64,000 bases of DNA from CAVONV01 sp963697355. Lineage in GTDB: Bacteria > Acidobacteriota > Vicinamibacteria > Marinacidobacterales > DATDRI01. Of this stretch, positions 1 through 9,050 are shown piece by piece. The stretch is taken from the NCBI GenBank assembly GCA_963697355.1, contig CAVONV010000021.1:186001-250000 (forward strand), in the 5' to 3' direction. The notes beneath the pieces were generated by a model, which made no database searches, was not told where the DNA came from, and worked only from the letters and a program-made list of their open reading frames with translations. Numbering within the stretch: position 1 is the first letter of the stretch; the number at the start of each line of letters is the position of its first letter. Both the position numbers and the translations under genes were made by a program.

Positions 1-1674
1 GATCACAACGTGCAGCTTCGAAACGCATTCTTGAAGGTCAAGTCCATTCCTGTGTTCTATGTCCCCTGGATGTACTACCCTATCAACGAAGAAGAGCGCT
101 CTACTGGCTTTTTGCTGCCAAATATCGGTCAGTCCTCCCTCAAGGGTTTCATGATCAGCCAGCCCTTCTTCTGGGCCATCAATCGGTCCATGGATGCCAC
201 GATTTCGGTGGATTGGTTCTCCAAGGCAGGTGTGGGAGCCGGAACCGAGTACCGTTACTTGCTTTCGGAGACCTCCCGCGGCGAGTTCATGAGCTATTAC
301 ATCAAGGACAAGATATCGGAACAGAAGGAGTACACCCTTAATTACTCCATGAACCAGGACATTCCTGGCGGCTTTCGTGGTGTCGTAAGGGTGGATTACT
401 TCAGCAGCTTCGAGTTCCAGCAACGGTACCAGGAGAACTACAACCAGGCCACGCGTCGTTCGAAGCGCGCCTCGGGCAACATTTCTCGTTCTTGGTCTCA
501 GTATAGTCTGCGCGTTCTTTTTGATCGCACCGATACGTCGTTCAGCAACCGCATTGCCGTTCGCCAGATACTTCCCCGGGTGACGCTCAGCTCGCGCGCC
601 ACGAAGCTGGGCCCGACGCCTTTGCTCTTTTCGTTCAGCACGGAAGCCTCTCGGTTTGCTAGAACGACTCAAGATACAGAGATAGAGTTTCAACGGTTCG
701 ACGTGCTGCCTTCGATATCCTATCCCTTTACGAAGCTTTCTTATCTGACGTTCCGAACCACGTTTACCGGGCGCTACACCTACTACACGAATCGTCTGGA
801 CGGACCGGCGAACTACGTCGACGAAGGGGTGGACCGCCGCTATTTCGAGGTGCGGTACGACATGCGAGGACCAACCTTTGGACGGGTCTTCAATACTCCC
901 GGTAACTTTTACGCGGACCGTTACAAGCATGTGATCGAGCCCCAGTTCGTATGGAGCTACCGGACGCGAGTGGATGAGTTCGATAATATCCCAAAGTTCG
1001 ATTCACAGGACTACGTGCCGGGGACCAACCAGGTCGCTTTCAATCTGGTCAATCGCTTTTACGGGAAACGCCAACCGAAGGGCGGGGCTCCCACGGCACC
1101 CGTTGAGTTTCTCACGTGGGTGCTGTCACAAAGGTACTTCTTCCAGACTAATGCCAGTCTTTACGATCCACAATTCTCAACACCCTACTTCACACCTCTT
1201 GGGACCCCCAGTAGCTACTCTCCCATCACGTCAAAGTTGAACTTCCGACCGAGCCGGAACCTTACGGCGAGTTGGAATTTGGAGTACGACCTCAATTTCA
1301 GTCAACTTCGCTCAGTGAGTCTCTTGGGAACCTACGCGAGTCCAACTTGGGGCTCGGTGAGAGGGATGTGGAGCAAGAGAAATTTGGTCGAAAGAGGCCT
1401 ATCGCGGAGTAACCTTCGGGGACTCACCAACGTGAGACTCGGTGAACGTATTCAAACCAATTTCGACATCGCCTACGATGTGGAGCGGAGAGACATGACG
1501 CAAATTCGTGCCGGTGTAACCTACAACGTGCAATGTTGCGGGTTCCTTTTCGAGGTTTCTCGTTTCAACTATGGCATACGTCCGGATGAGTTCATGTTTC
1601 GTTTCGGAGTCACATTGGCCAACATCGGGACGTTTGGATCATTCCTTGGTGGTGGCGGAAGTCAGGTGCAATAG
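1..1674 (+). CDS. lptD: LPS-assembly outer-membrane protein LptD, C-terminal part (5' truncated by window edge)
   Basis: The frame is open from base 1, so the start lies outside the window; about 557 codons are visible. The protein is rich in alternating aromatic and polar residues typical of outer-membrane beta-barrels, begins with an LptD-like stretch (PVFYVPWMYYPI, then STGFLLPNIG) and ends with a CC pair (YNVQCCGF) near the C-terminus, as LptD does. LptD with LptE inserts lipopolysaccharide into the outer leaflet, so this marks the organism as diderm. The N-terminal OstA-like domain and signal peptide are not visible. The sugar-nucleotide genes follow 84 bp later on the same strand. Identity rests on recalled family motifs. 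Confidence 0.85.
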   Translation, partial: DHNVQLRNAFLKVKSIPVFYVPWMYYPINEEERSTGFLLPNIGQSSLKGFMISQPFFWAINRSMDATISVDWFSKAGVGAGTEYRYLLSETSRGEFMSYYIKDKISEQKEYTLNYSMNQDIPGGFRGVVRVDYFSSFEFQQRYQENYNQATRRSKRASGNISRSWSQYSLRVLFDRTDTSFSNRIAVRQILPRVTLSSRATKLGPTPLLFSFSTEASRFARTTQDTEIEFQRFDVLPSISYPFTKLSYLTFRTTFTGRYTYYTNRLDGPANYVDEGVDRRYFEVRYDMRGPTFGRVFNTPGNFYADRYKHVIEPQFVWSYRTRVDEFDNIPKFDSQDYVPGTNQVAFNLVNRFYGKRQPKGGAPTAPVEFLTWVLSQRYFFQTNASLYDPQFSTPYFTPLGTPSSYSPITSKLNFRPSRNLTASWNLEYDLNFSQLRSVSLLGTYASPTWGSVRGMWSKRNLVERGLSRSNLRGLTNVRLGERIQTNFDIAYDVERRDMTQIRAGVTYNVQCCGFLFEVSRFNYGIRPDEFMFRFGVTLANIGTFGSFLGGGGSQVQ

Positions 1675-1758
1675 CAAGATGCGAAATATGTTCTCCTTTT
1701 TTCCGACACTCTTTTCAAGACGGGAACGATTGCTGTTCTCGTCGCTTCGGTTGGAAAT

Positions 1759-2823
1759 ATGAAAGGATTAATACTAAGCGGTGGCAAGGGCACACGCCTG
1801 CGACCGCTCACTTACACCCGTGCTAAACAGCTCGTGTCCGTCGCGAACAAACCGATTTTGCATTATGGCATCGAGGCTATTCGGAATGCGGGCATAACTG
1901 AAATAGGTATCATCGTCGGAGATACGGCAGACGAGATTCGGCAATCCTGCGGAGACGGATCTCAGTGGGGAGTCGACATCACCTACATTCAGCAGGAAGC
2001 ACCCCTGGGATTGGCTCATGCGGTTTTGACCGCGGAGAAGTACCTGGGTGGCGAGTCTTTCGTGATGTATCTGGGGGACAACATCCTGGCGAACGGTATC
2101 GTTGGTTTGGTGGAGGAGTTCCGGCGGGACGAGCCCACGGCACAGATCCTTCTCGCAAAGGTGCCTCACCCCGAGAATTTCGGGGTCGCCGAGCTCCATG
2201 AGAACCGAGTGACACGGCTCGAGGAGAAGCCGAAACGGCCGAAGAGCGACCTTGCCTTGGTGGGCGTCTACATGTTCAGTTCTCCCATCTTCGAGGCGGC
2301 AAAAGCAATCAAGCCCTCCGGGAGAAACGAGCTCGAGATCACGGACGCCATTCAATATCTCATCGACAAGGGATACACAGTCCGGCCTCATGTTGTTGAC
2401 GGATGGTGGAAAGATACGGGTAAGCTGGACGACATGTTGGAGGCCAACCGACTGGTCTTGGACACGTTGCAGGCCAACATCAAGGGAAAGGTAGACGCGG
2501 AATCCCGCGTCGAAGGGAAGGTCGTGATCGAAAAAGATGCCGAGATCACGGAAAGTGTGATCCGCGGACCTGCGATCATAGGTGCACGTAGCCGCATCGA
2601 GCGCTCCTACATTGGCCCCTTCACTTCCGTTCATGAGGACGTGCACATTCGTTCGAGCGAAGTGGAGCACAGCATCATTTTGTCGGGAAGCGCCGTGCTC
2701 GAGCTGGGTAGTCGGATGGAAGGGAGTTTGTTGGGACACAACGTACGGATCGAGCGGACTCAAACCAAACCGAAAGCCTACCGGTTCATGCTCGGGGACC
2801 GCAGCGAGGTGGATGTCATCTAA
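1759..2823 (+). CDS. rfbA: Glucose-1-phosphate thymidylyltransferase, long form
   Basis: Makes dTDP-glucose from glucose 1-phosphate and dTTP, the first step to dTDP-deoxysugars. The N-terminus carries the nucleotidyltransferase signature (GGKGTRLRPLT, residues 8-18) and an LGDN motif at 105-108; WWKDTGK follows the catalytic domain. At 354 residues it is the long form, with about 100 extra C-terminal residues of hexapeptide-like left-handed helix (repeated I/V-[GE]-x patterns from about residue 245). Such long forms often act in specialised deoxysugar pathways rather than plain RmlA. No clear Shine-Dalgarno precedes the ATG. It heads the cluster rfbA-rfbB-rfbD. A long open frame on the opposite strand is a shadow. 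Confidence 0.9.
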   Translation: MKGLILSGGKGTRLRPLTYTRAKQLVSVANKPILHYGIEAIRNAGITEIGIIVGDTADEIRQSCGDGSQWGVDITYIQQEAPLGLAHAVLTAEKYLGGESFVMYLGDNILANGIVGLVEEFRRDEPTAQILLAKVPHPENFGVAELHENRVTRLEEKPKRPKSDLALVGVYMFSSPIFEAAKAIKPSGRNELEITDAIQYLIDKGYTVRPHVVDGWWKDTGKLDDMLEANRLVLDTLQANIKGKVDAESRVEGKVVIEKDAEITESVIRGPAIIGARSRIERSYIGPFTSVHEDVHIRSSEVEHSIILSGSAVLELGSRMEGSLLGHNVRIERTQTKPKAYRFMLGDRSEVDVI

Positions 2824-2826
2824 GAG

Positions 2827-2850
2827 GAACTCGAGAACTCGAGAACTCAG
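2827..2850. repeat. 8-bp-period tandem repeat array (rfbA/rfbB spacer)
   Basis: Three consecutive octamers GAACTCGA, GAACTCGA, GAACTCAG lie immediately after the rfbA stop, with a degenerate fourth (AATAGGAA) that supplies part of the rfbB ribosome-binding region. The unit contains the palindrome CTCGAG. It belongs to the same family as the arrays at 8961, 17973, 31137, 42333, 43681, 51655 and 51721. Confidence 0.75.
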
Positions 2851-2862
2851 AATAGGAACGAA

Positions 2863-3891
2863 TTGAATACACATGTTCTGGTAACGGGTGGGGCGGGATT
2901 CATTGGCAGCAATTTCGTACATTACCTGTTTCGCCATCATCCTGATTGGCAAATAACCAATCTCGACAAGCTTACCTACGCGGGAAACCTGGGAAACCTG
3001 AAAGAGATTGAAGGACGCGACGGCTACAGGTTCATCAGGGGTGATATCTGCGAGCGAGAGGTGGTGGAGCCCGTCGTCGCGGATGCCGATCTCATTGTCA
3101 ATTTCGCTGCGGAAACACATGTCGATCGATCCATCCACCATGCCGGGGAGTTCATTCTCACCGACGTCTATGGTACCTATGTCCTGCTCGAGGCCATGAG
3201 AACGCACCCGCGGGCGAGGCTTTTCATTCAGATATCCACTGACGAGGTCTATGGTGAGATCGTGTCCGGATCTGCCCGAGAGACGGATGCTTTGATGCCG
3301 CGCAATCCATACTCAGCGAGTAAGGCAGGCGCCGACCGGTTGGCTTACTCTTATTTCACTACCTATGGTCTACCGGTTCTCGTCACGAGAGCGTCCAACA
3401 ACTACGGACCGCGCCAATATCCGGAGAAGGTCATTCCTTTGTTCATCACCAACGCTTTCGAGGACCAGAAACTTCCCCTCTATGGTGATGGAGGACAGGT
3501 GCGAGACTGGCTGTATGTTGAAGATCATTGCAGGGCTCTCGATTTGCTGATGGCGAAGGGTGAGCCTGGTGAGACGTACAATATTGGCGGGGGAACCGAA
3601 ATCACTAACCTGGAGCTGACCCGACGTATCCTGGCGTTGGTCGGCAAGTCAGATACGTTGATCCAGAAGGTCAAAGATCGTCCCGGCCACGACCGCCGCT
3701 ACTCTCTCGATACAACGAAACTCGAGCGACTGGGGTGGAAACCGGAAAAGCCCTTCGACGAAGGCCTTGCCTCCACGGTGGATTGGTACCGAGACCACTC
3801 CGATTGGTGGCAGTCTATCAAGTCCAAGAGCTCGGAGTACCGCCAGTTCTATCGAGACCACTACGGCAAGGAGCCGGAAGACCGTTCATGA
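2863..3891 (+). CDS. rfbB: dTDP-glucose 4,6-dehydratase
   Basis: Converts dTDP-glucose to dTDP-4-keto-6-deoxyglucose using tightly bound NAD+. It is an extended short-chain dehydrogenase: Rossmann motif GGAGFIG at residues 9-15, STDEVYG at 125-131 (Thr, Asp and Glu of the dehydratase), and YSASK at 150-154. The length, 342 residues, is normal. The start is TTG at 2863, preceded by AGGAA; no better start lies upstream. It overlaps rfbD by the ATGA junction at its 3' end, so the two are translationally coupled. Confidence 0.93.
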   Translation: MNTHVLVTGGAGFIGSNFVHYLFRHHPDWQITNLDKLTYAGNLGNLKEIEGRDGYRFIRGDICEREVVEPVVADADLIVNFAAETHVDRSIHHAGEFILTDVYGTYVLLEAMRTHPRARLFIQISTDEVYGEIVSGSARETDALMPRNPYSASKAGADRLAYSYFTTYGLPVLVTRASNNYGPRQYPEKVIPLFITNAFEDQKLPLYGDGGQVRDWLYVEDHCRALDLLMAKGEPGETYNIGGGTEITNLELTRRILALVGKSDTLIQKVKDRPGHDRRYSLDTTKLERLGWKPEKPFDEGLASTVDWYRDHSDWWQSIKSKSSEYRQFYRDHYGKEPEDRS

Positions 3892-4739
3892 AGATATTGG
3901 TAACCGGTGCCGAGGGGTTGTTGGGAAGAACGTGTCTCGATCTGGCGAGCGGCAACCATGAAGTTTCGGGCCGCGATATCGACAACCTGGACATCACAGA
4001 CCGCGATGCCGTTGAACGCTGTCTGACGGATATTGAACCGCAGGCCGTACTACACTGCGCAGCTTACACGGACGTGGATGGGGCCGAGACGGAAAGACAC
4101 AAGGCCTGGGACGTCAATGCCAAGGGATCGGAGTGGGTGGCTCGATCGGCGCGCAGGGTCGATGCCCTAATGGTCTACGTCAGTACGGACTACATCTTCG
4201 ATGGAGAGGCGACGACACCATACCGGGAGTCCCATACGCCTCGGCCGATTTCCAGCTACGGCATCTCGAAGCTCGAGGGCGAGCAGCGGGTATCCAACGC
4301 CTGTCCGGAGAAGCATCTCATCGTTAGGACCGCCTGGCTCTATGGTGCCGGCGGCGGATTTGTCAATTGGGTGTGCGAGGGATTGGAGGCCGGCAAGAGC
4401 CTTCCTCTGGTCGAGGATCACAAAGGAAGTCCAACCTTCGCCGGGGACCTAGCGGGAGCTCTCCTCCGATTGGTCGAGCAAGACCATCGGGGAGTATTCC
4501 ACTATGCCAACAAAGGTGAGACCAATTGGTACGAATGGGGTCGAACCATCGCCGAGCTGACCGGGAAGCCGTTGGACCGTTTGGAGGCGATTTCAGCCAA
4601 TGAACTGGGTCGGGCCGCAACGAGGCCCGCTTATTCGGTCATGGCGATGGACAAATATGAGAAAACGACCGGAGACGTCGTTCCCTCTTGGCGAAACGCC
4701 TTGGAGCGCTTTTTGAGAGCCACTGGCCGGTTGGCCTGA
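3888..4739 (+). CDS. rfbD: dTDP-4-dehydrorhamnose reductase
   Basis: Reduces dTDP-4-keto-L-rhamnose to dTDP-L-rhamnose. Chosen start is the ATG at 3888 overlapping the rfbB stop (ATGA), giving 283 residues beginning MKILVTGAEGLLG, the canonical Rossmann N-terminus; a longer in-frame extension upstream would lie inside rfbB and is unlikely. STDYIFDG (99-106) and YGISK (124-128) supply the catalytic Tyr/Lys. The RfbC 3,5-epimerase normally acting between RfbB and RfbD is not encoded in this window, so either it is elsewhere or the product differs. Confidence 0.88.
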   Translation: MKILVTGAEGLLGRTCLDLASGNHEVSGRDIDNLDITDRDAVERCLTDIEPQAVLHCAAYTDVDGAETERHKAWDVNAKGSEWVARSARRVDALMVYVSTDYIFDGEATTPYRESHTPRPISSYGISKLEGEQRVSNACPEKHLIVRTAWLYGAGGGFVNWVCEGLEAGKSLPLVEDHKGSPTFAGDLAGALLRLVEQDHRGVFHYANKGETNWYEWGRTIAELTGKPLDRLEAISANELGRAATRPAYSVMAMDKYEKTTGDVVPSWRNALERFLRATGRLA

Positions 4740-4812
4740 GGAGAGGTCTTGATTGTTTATTGATGCGGGGGGAGGACACGTTCACCCTGCGGCTTGAGAT
4801 TTGGAGGACAAC

Positions 4813-5772
4813 TTGCGTGTATTGATCACCGGAATAACTGGATTTGCTGGTAGCCATCTGGCGGAGTTCATTCTAAAACACCATGCTGGTGAAGAAATCT
4901 ATGGAATCATGAGGTGGAGAAGTCGCACCGAGAATATCGAGTCTATTCAAGATCAGGTCTCGCTCATTGAATGTGATTTACGTGACGCGACTTCGGTCAA
5001 GCAGCTCATCGGCAAGGTGCGACCGGACAGAATCTTTCATCTGGCGGCTCAGAGTTTCGTGCCTTCGTCGTGGAATGCTCCGGCCGAGTCCTTGACCACC
5101 AACATTCTCGGACAGCTCAACATTTTCGAAGCGGTGCGAGAGGTCGGCATCGACCCATGGATTCAGATTGCTTGCTCGAGTGAAGAGTACGGCTTGGTCC
5201 TGGAGGACGAGCTCCCGATCAAAGAGACGAATCCACTTCGCCCCCTTTCCCCCTACGCCGTCAGCAAGGTGGGACAGGACTATCTTGCGTACCAGTACTA
5301 CAAGAGCTTCGGGATGAAGGCGGTGCGAACCCGCGGATTCAACCACGACGGTCCGCGCCGTGGAGACGTTTTTGTTTCGTCCAATTTCGCCAAACAGCTG
5401 GTGGAAGTGGAGAAAGGAAAGAAATCGCCGGTCATTCATGTCGGCAATCTCGAGGCCAGGCGTGACTTCAGTGATGTGAGGGATATCGTGCGGGGATACT
5501 GGTTAGCCCTGGAGCGATGCGAGCCAGGCGAGGTGTACAACATTTGTTGCGGTAAAGACTATTCGATCCAAGGAGTTCTCGACCGACTCATCGAGCTCTC
5601 CGGCGTAGATGTCAAAGTCGAGCAGGACCCGACACGGCTTCGGCCCTCGGATGTTCCGGTGCTCCTAGGTGACAACTCGAAGTTCAAGGCTGCTACAGGC
5701 TGGGAGCCGGAGATTCCCTACGATCAAACCCTTCAAGATATGTTGGATTATTGGAGGGAACGAGTCGTTTGA
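4813..5772 (+). CDS. GDP-mannose 4,6-dehydratase-like NAD(P)-dependent epimerase
   Basis: Extended SDR of 319 residues. Motifs: TGITGFAGSHL near the N-terminus (Rossmann), SSEEYG at 122-127, and YAVSK at 148-152. NHDGPRRGDVF is a GMD signature, whereas VGNLEARRDF and DVRDIVRGY resemble the GDP-4-keto-6-deoxymannose reductase (Rmd) relatives. I start it at TTG 4813, six bases after GGAGG; an in-frame TTG at 4801 would add four residues and overlap that site. The substrate is probably a GDP-linked mannose derivative, but GMD and RMD activities cannot be separated by eye. It is followed 35 bp later by a paralogue. Confidence 0.75.
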   Translation: MRVLITGITGFAGSHLAEFILKHHAGEEIYGIMRWRSRTENIESIQDQVSLIECDLRDATSVKQLIGKVRPDRIFHLAAQSFVPSSWNAPAESLTTNILGQLNIFEAVREVGIDPWIQIACSSEEYGLVLEDELPIKETNPLRPLSPYAVSKVGQDYLAYQYYKSFGMKAVRTRGFNHDGPRRGDVFVSSNFAKQLVEVEKGKKSPVIHVGNLEARRDFSDVRDIVRGYWLALERCEPGEVYNICCGKDYSIQGVLDRLIELSGVDVKVEQDPTRLRPSDVPVLLGDNSKFKAATGWEPEIPYDQTLQDMLDYWRERVV

Positions 5773-5807
5773 GAGCTCGAGAATAGGAAAAGAGTGGGGA
5801 GGCGATC

Positions 5808-6764
5808 TTGCGGGCGTTGATAACGGGGTCGGCGGGATTCGTCGGAGCTCATCTCGCGCGTCATCTTCTCCGGCGAGGGTCTACGGTGGCTGGTATAGTC
5901 CTTCCGCAGGAAGTACGAAGAGGATTGGATTCGCTTCCCGAGGAGGTGGAGGTCATCGAAGGGGACATCCTCGATGCAGAAAAGTTGGCCCAGACGGTCA
6001 CTGATTGGAAACCTCTAGAAATATACCACCTGGCCGCCTTTTCAAACCCGCAAGGATCTTGGGCACAATCCCGACGGACCTTGGAGACCAACATCCTGGG
6101 CAGCCACAACCTACTTCAAGCTGCTGTCGAGACCGGAGAGGACACAAAGGTGTTGCTTGTCGGGTCTTCTCAACAGTACGGTCAGGTTGCAGAAGAGGAT
6201 CAACCGATCCGCGAGGAGCTTGTCCAAAGACCGCTGACACCCTATGCCGTGAGCAAAGCCTCCCAGGAAATCTTGGGACTCCGGTTTTTCTTGTCGGAGC
6301 AGCTCCCCGTCTTCTTGGTTCGCTCCTTTAATCACACCGGCCCCGGGCAGGCCCCCTCCTACGTGTGTTCCAGCTTCGCTCGTCAGGTCGCCGAAATCGA
6401 AGCGGGACTTCGTGAGCCCAAAATAGAGGTGGGGAATCTGTCGGCACGCAGAGACTTCAGTGACGTAAGGGACGTCGTTCGGGCATATGCCACCGTTATG
6501 GAGACGGGTAATCCAGGTGAGCCCTACAACGTGTGCAGTGGCAAGGCCTTCGCCATCCGTCTCATTCTCGATGCCCTTCTCGAGTTGACCGAGACTGATG
6601 TCGCGGTTGAGATCGATGTCGCTCGGTATCATGCTCTCGATGCATCTCTCATTTTGGGCGACAACTCTCGACTTCGCTACGAGCTGGGCTGGGAGCCGCT
6701 CTTCAGTTTGAAACAGACACTCTCCGATCTGCTGGGCTACTGGCGCACTCAACTGAAGAAGTAA
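5808..6764 (+). CDS. GDP-6-deoxy-D-mannose reductase-like epimerase (paralogue of the preceding gene)
   Basis: Extended SDR, 318 residues, with TGSAGFVGAHL at the N-terminus, SSQQYG at 120-125 and YAVSK at 146-150. It shares NHTGPGQ, VGNLSARRDFSDVRD and the C-terminal LGDNSRL stretch with the upstream gene, so the two look like an old tandem duplication. A GMD plus RMD pair would convert GDP-mannose to GDP-D-rhamnose; replacement of the SEE-type acidic residue by SQQ fits a reductase rather than a dehydratase, but this is inference. The start is TTG 5808 after a GGGGAGG site. Confidence 0.75.
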   Translation: MRALITGSAGFVGAHLARHLLRRGSTVAGIVLPQEVRRGLDSLPEEVEVIEGDILDAEKLAQTVTDWKPLEIYHLAAFSNPQGSWAQSRRTLETNILGSHNLLQAAVETGEDTKVLLVGSSQQYGQVAEEDQPIREELVQRPLTPYAVSKASQEILGLRFFLSEQLPVFLVRSFNHTGPGQAPSYVCSSFARQVAEIEAGLREPKIEVGNLSARRDFSDVRDVVRAYATVMETGNPGEPYNVCSGKAFAIRLILDALLELTETDVAVEIDVARYHALDASLILGDNSRLRYELGWEPLFSLKQTLSDLLGYWRTQLKK

Positions 6765-6773
6765 TCGGTGGAC

Positions 6774-6801
6774 GTTAGCCAGAAGTCAGTTTAGTTATCT
6801 G
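6774..6801. repeat. 7-bp-period degenerate repeat, short array
   Basis: The spacer before the glycosyltransferase reads in heptamers: GTTAGCC, AGAAGTC, AGTTTAG, TTATCTG. The phrase GTTAGCCAGAAGTCAG recurs in altered form at 38327-38368 (GTTAGTGGCCAGAAGCCAG). The array is degenerate and would not stand alone; it is called because of the better arrays at 8861 and 38327. Confidence 0.4.
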
Positions 6802-6813
6802 GCAGGGCTTTGT

Positions 6814-8865
6814 ATGTCTCATCAGCGAGAGTACGGCGTCATGGCGAAATGTACTTTTGCTGCTCTGTCTGCGCTTCTCCTTCTCTCCGTTTTCGGCGGC
6901 CCCGAGCTTCTTGCTCGCACCGGGCTGGGCTTCCTTGGACGTTGGGGTGCCTGGGTTCTATGGCTGGCGGCGATTGGCGCGTTTTCGGTCCAGGGGCGGT
7001 CTAGCGTTGTCCGATGGCCAGGCAGGAGCCCAGAGTGGCTTCTTGCCTTCGCGCTGGTTCTGAGTTTTGTTCTTCGTTGGCCCATGGCGAGTCTCGATCT
7101 GGAGCATTATGTGGGACCCGATGAAGGCGAGTTGGTGGAGGGCACACTCGAGATGATGAAGACCGGGGACTTCCATCAGCGTCATCCTGGATATCCGGGA
7201 TTGTTCTTCTATCTACAGATGGTTCCGGTCACGGGGCATCTCATGCTCGCCTCAGCCAGCGGTGAAAAGGCTTCGATTCGAGACCTTCCACGAGAAGGTT
7301 TTTATCGAGTGATACGTCAGATGACTCTCGTGGCGGGTTTGGCAGCGGCATGGGTGGTTTACCTCGTCGGACGGGGTTGGGTGGGGCGTGGAGGTGCGGT
7401 TTTGGGAGCGGCTCTGGTGGCGCTCTCGCCGCTCGCTTTCCGCGAATCAAAAGTCGTGAACCCGGACCTGCTTTTGATGTTCTTTGTGTCATGCGGTCTC
7501 TGGCTTTCCCTTCGTGCCTGGAGAGAACCCCGGACCCGGAACTTCGTCTGGGCCGGAATCGGCATTGGTTTGGCCGGCGCCATCAAGTACACGGGTGCCG
7601 TGCTGGTCGCCCCCTACGTGGTTGCTTGGTGGCTCAGTGGCGAACGACGTCGGACGGTGGGTCCGGCGATACTGGGGTTGGTGCTCTCGGCAGTTGCCTT
7701 CATCGTGGCCAGCCCGTACTCGCTGCTCGACATACCCACCTTTCTCCGCGGCTTGGACGCCCACTATGGGTACTATCAAGCAGCTCAAATGAATGCTCCG
7801 GCGGAGCTCAGCCGCATTCTTGTTACCGTGGGATTAGGTGTTCCGGCGGCGATAGCGGCTTTCATTGGGTCGCTCCGGGTACTGATCCGATTGGAGAAGC
7901 AAGGTCTGGTGCTTCTTTCGTTCCCGCTGGCCTATTTACTGCTTTTCTCTTTTTTTCAGCGAGCCTATCCACGTCACGCTATCGTTCTTTTGCCGACGAT
8001 GGCGGTACTGGCTTCATGGATTGTGGCCTTGTGCTTCGAATCGAGGCGCTACCGATGGCTCTCATTACTCGCATTCGCCGTCGTTCTCGCGAATCCTTTG
8101 CTCTCTACGATCCGCATGGGTCTCGCCGCGCGTCGCACGACACCGGCGGAGGAGACGCGACAATGGATCGAAGCGCATATCCCAAGTGGCAGTCGTATCC
8201 TGGAGGATCAACTCACGCCGCGGCTCGATCCCGAGAAGTACCACGTCCACCGCATGCGTGTGGAAGAAAAGGTGTTTGCCGGCAACTATGATTGGGTGCT
8301 CCGTTCGGGCTACCCGCCAGGCTTGCCGCTGGAAGGCTTGCGAGAGGTTGTGCGCTTTGCTCCGGAGAAAAGCCTGGGCACGGGTATCACCTTGTACCAA
8401 GTACCCAGCCGGGAGACTTTGATGGGTGCTACTCTTGCCGCCGAGGAAGATGACGCGGTTCTCATGGCCGGTCATTTGCCCTACTTCGGCGAGGGATGGC
8501 GCTCTCCGACGCCGAGTGCCTTTGGCACGACGCGTCTCTCGCGAGGATTGGCCTCGGAGCTCTTTTTCGTTATCGAAGGTGATGGTTTCCCGATGGACCT
8601 CATGGCGGAGCTGCGAGTATCTTGTGTCGCTGCCAAGCGACCGGTGGCGATTCAGTTGGAGCTAAACGATCACCCAATGATGAGTCTAGATCTAGAGGGA
8701 GCCGCCCCGAAGGAATATCGGTTCAGACTACCCGGACAATCCGTTCGTATCGGTCTCAACCGTTTGGTGCTGCGATATGGCGAGACAGTGCGGCTCAATC
8801 GTCGCCACCGCGAAGCGGCAATACGTTTTTATCGTCTGAGATTGAGTAGGAGGGGGGACAAGTAG
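6814..8865 (+). CDS. Dolichyl-phosphate-mannose-mannosyltransferase-like (GT39/GT-C) membrane glycosyltransferase
   Basis: A 683-residue polytopic membrane protein with roughly ten or more hydrophobic segments between residues 10 and 440, then a soluble C-terminal region of about 230 residues. After the first segments comes YVGPDEGELVEG, the acidic loop expected for a GT-C catalytic Asp-Glu. Such enzymes transfer sugars from polyprenyl-phosphate donors on the periplasmic face. Its position after dTDP/GDP-deoxysugar genes suggests a role in cell-surface glycan or glycoprotein assembly. ATG 6814 follows AGGG by about seven bases; ATG 6841 is an alternative. The stop lies inside a heptamer repeat array. 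The acceptor cannot be inferred. Confidence 0.7.
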   Translation: MSHQREYGVMAKCTFAALSALLLLSVFGGPELLARTGLGFLGRWGAWVLWLAAIGAFSVQGRSSVVRWPGRSPEWLLAFALVLSFVLRWPMASLDLEHYVGPDEGELVEGTLEMMKTGDFHQRHPGYPGLFFYLQMVPVTGHLMLASASGEKASIRDLPREGFYRVIRQMTLVAGLAAAWVVYLVGRGWVGRGGAVLGAALVALSPLAFRESKVVNPDLLLMFFVSCGLWLSLRAWREPRTRNFVWAGIGIGLAGAIKYTGAVLVAPYVVAWWLSGERRRTVGPAILGLVLSAVAFIVASPYSLLDIPTFLRGLDAHYGYYQAAQMNAPAELSRILVTVGLGVPAAIAAFIGSLRVLIRLEKQGLVLLSFPLAYLLLFSFFQRAYPRHAIVLLPTMAVLASWIVALCFESRRYRWLSLLAFAVVLANPLLSTIRMGLAARRTTPAEETRQWIEAHIPSGSRILEDQLTPRLDPEKYHVHRMRVEEKVFAGNYDWVLRSGYPPGLPLEGLREVVRFAPEKSLGTGITLYQVPSRETLMGATLAAEEDDAVLMAGHLPYFGEGWRSPTPSAFGTTRLSRGLASELFFVIEGDGFPMDLMAELRVSCVAAKRPVAIQLELNDHPMMSLDLEGAAPKEYRFRLPGQSVRIGLNRLVLRYGETVRLNRRHREAAIRFYRLRLSRRGDK

Positions 8866-8930
8866 AAAGTAGAGAGTAGAAAGAGGCCAGTGGGCGGTAG
8901 ACAGTGCACAAGGCAGAGGTCAGAAGGCGG
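8861..8930. repeat. 7-bp-period tandem repeat array
   Basis: Ten consecutive heptamers can be read: AGTAGAA, AGTAGAG, AGTAGAA, AGAGGCC, AGTGGGC, GGTAGAC, AGTGCAC, AAGGCAG, AGGTCAG, AAGGCGG. The phase is strict although units diverge. It starts on the stop codon of the glycosyltransferase and ends 30 bp before an octamer array at 8961, so the 185-bp gap between converging genes (8866-9050) is almost entirely simple repeats. Confidence 0.7.
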
Positions 8931-8960
8931 AAGACACTCCGCGACTTGGCGCTTTGGCGT

Positions 8961-9000
8961 TGAGTTCTGAATTTTCTAGAGTTCTCGAGTCCTCGAGTTT
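8961..9000. repeat. 8-bp-period tandem repeat array
   Basis: Octamers TGAGTTCT, GAATTTTC, TAGAGTTC, TCGAGTCC, TCGAGTTT in register, between the converging 3' ends of the glycosyltransferase and grpE. Same family as the other octamer arrays (GAATTC/CTCGAG-like cores). The T-rich end could assist termination, but no strong hairpin-plus-T-run is visible. Confidence 0.65.
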
Positions 9001-9050
9001 TTCGGCGGAGAATTCAGTTTCGACGTCGACTGCTCAGAGACGACGTTTGG

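Noticed and set aside
1774..3207. 477-codon open frame on the minus strand opposite rfbA and rfbB
   Set aside because: Antisense to two well-conserved genes; no recognisable domain; a codon-bias shadow.
6111..6752. 213-codon minus-strand frame opposite the second epimerase
   Set aside because: Antisense shadow with no domain and no RBS.
7350..8291. 313-codon plus-strand frame inside the GT-C glycosyltransferase
   Set aside because: Runs in another frame of a clear membrane-protein gene, has no family content and no RBS.
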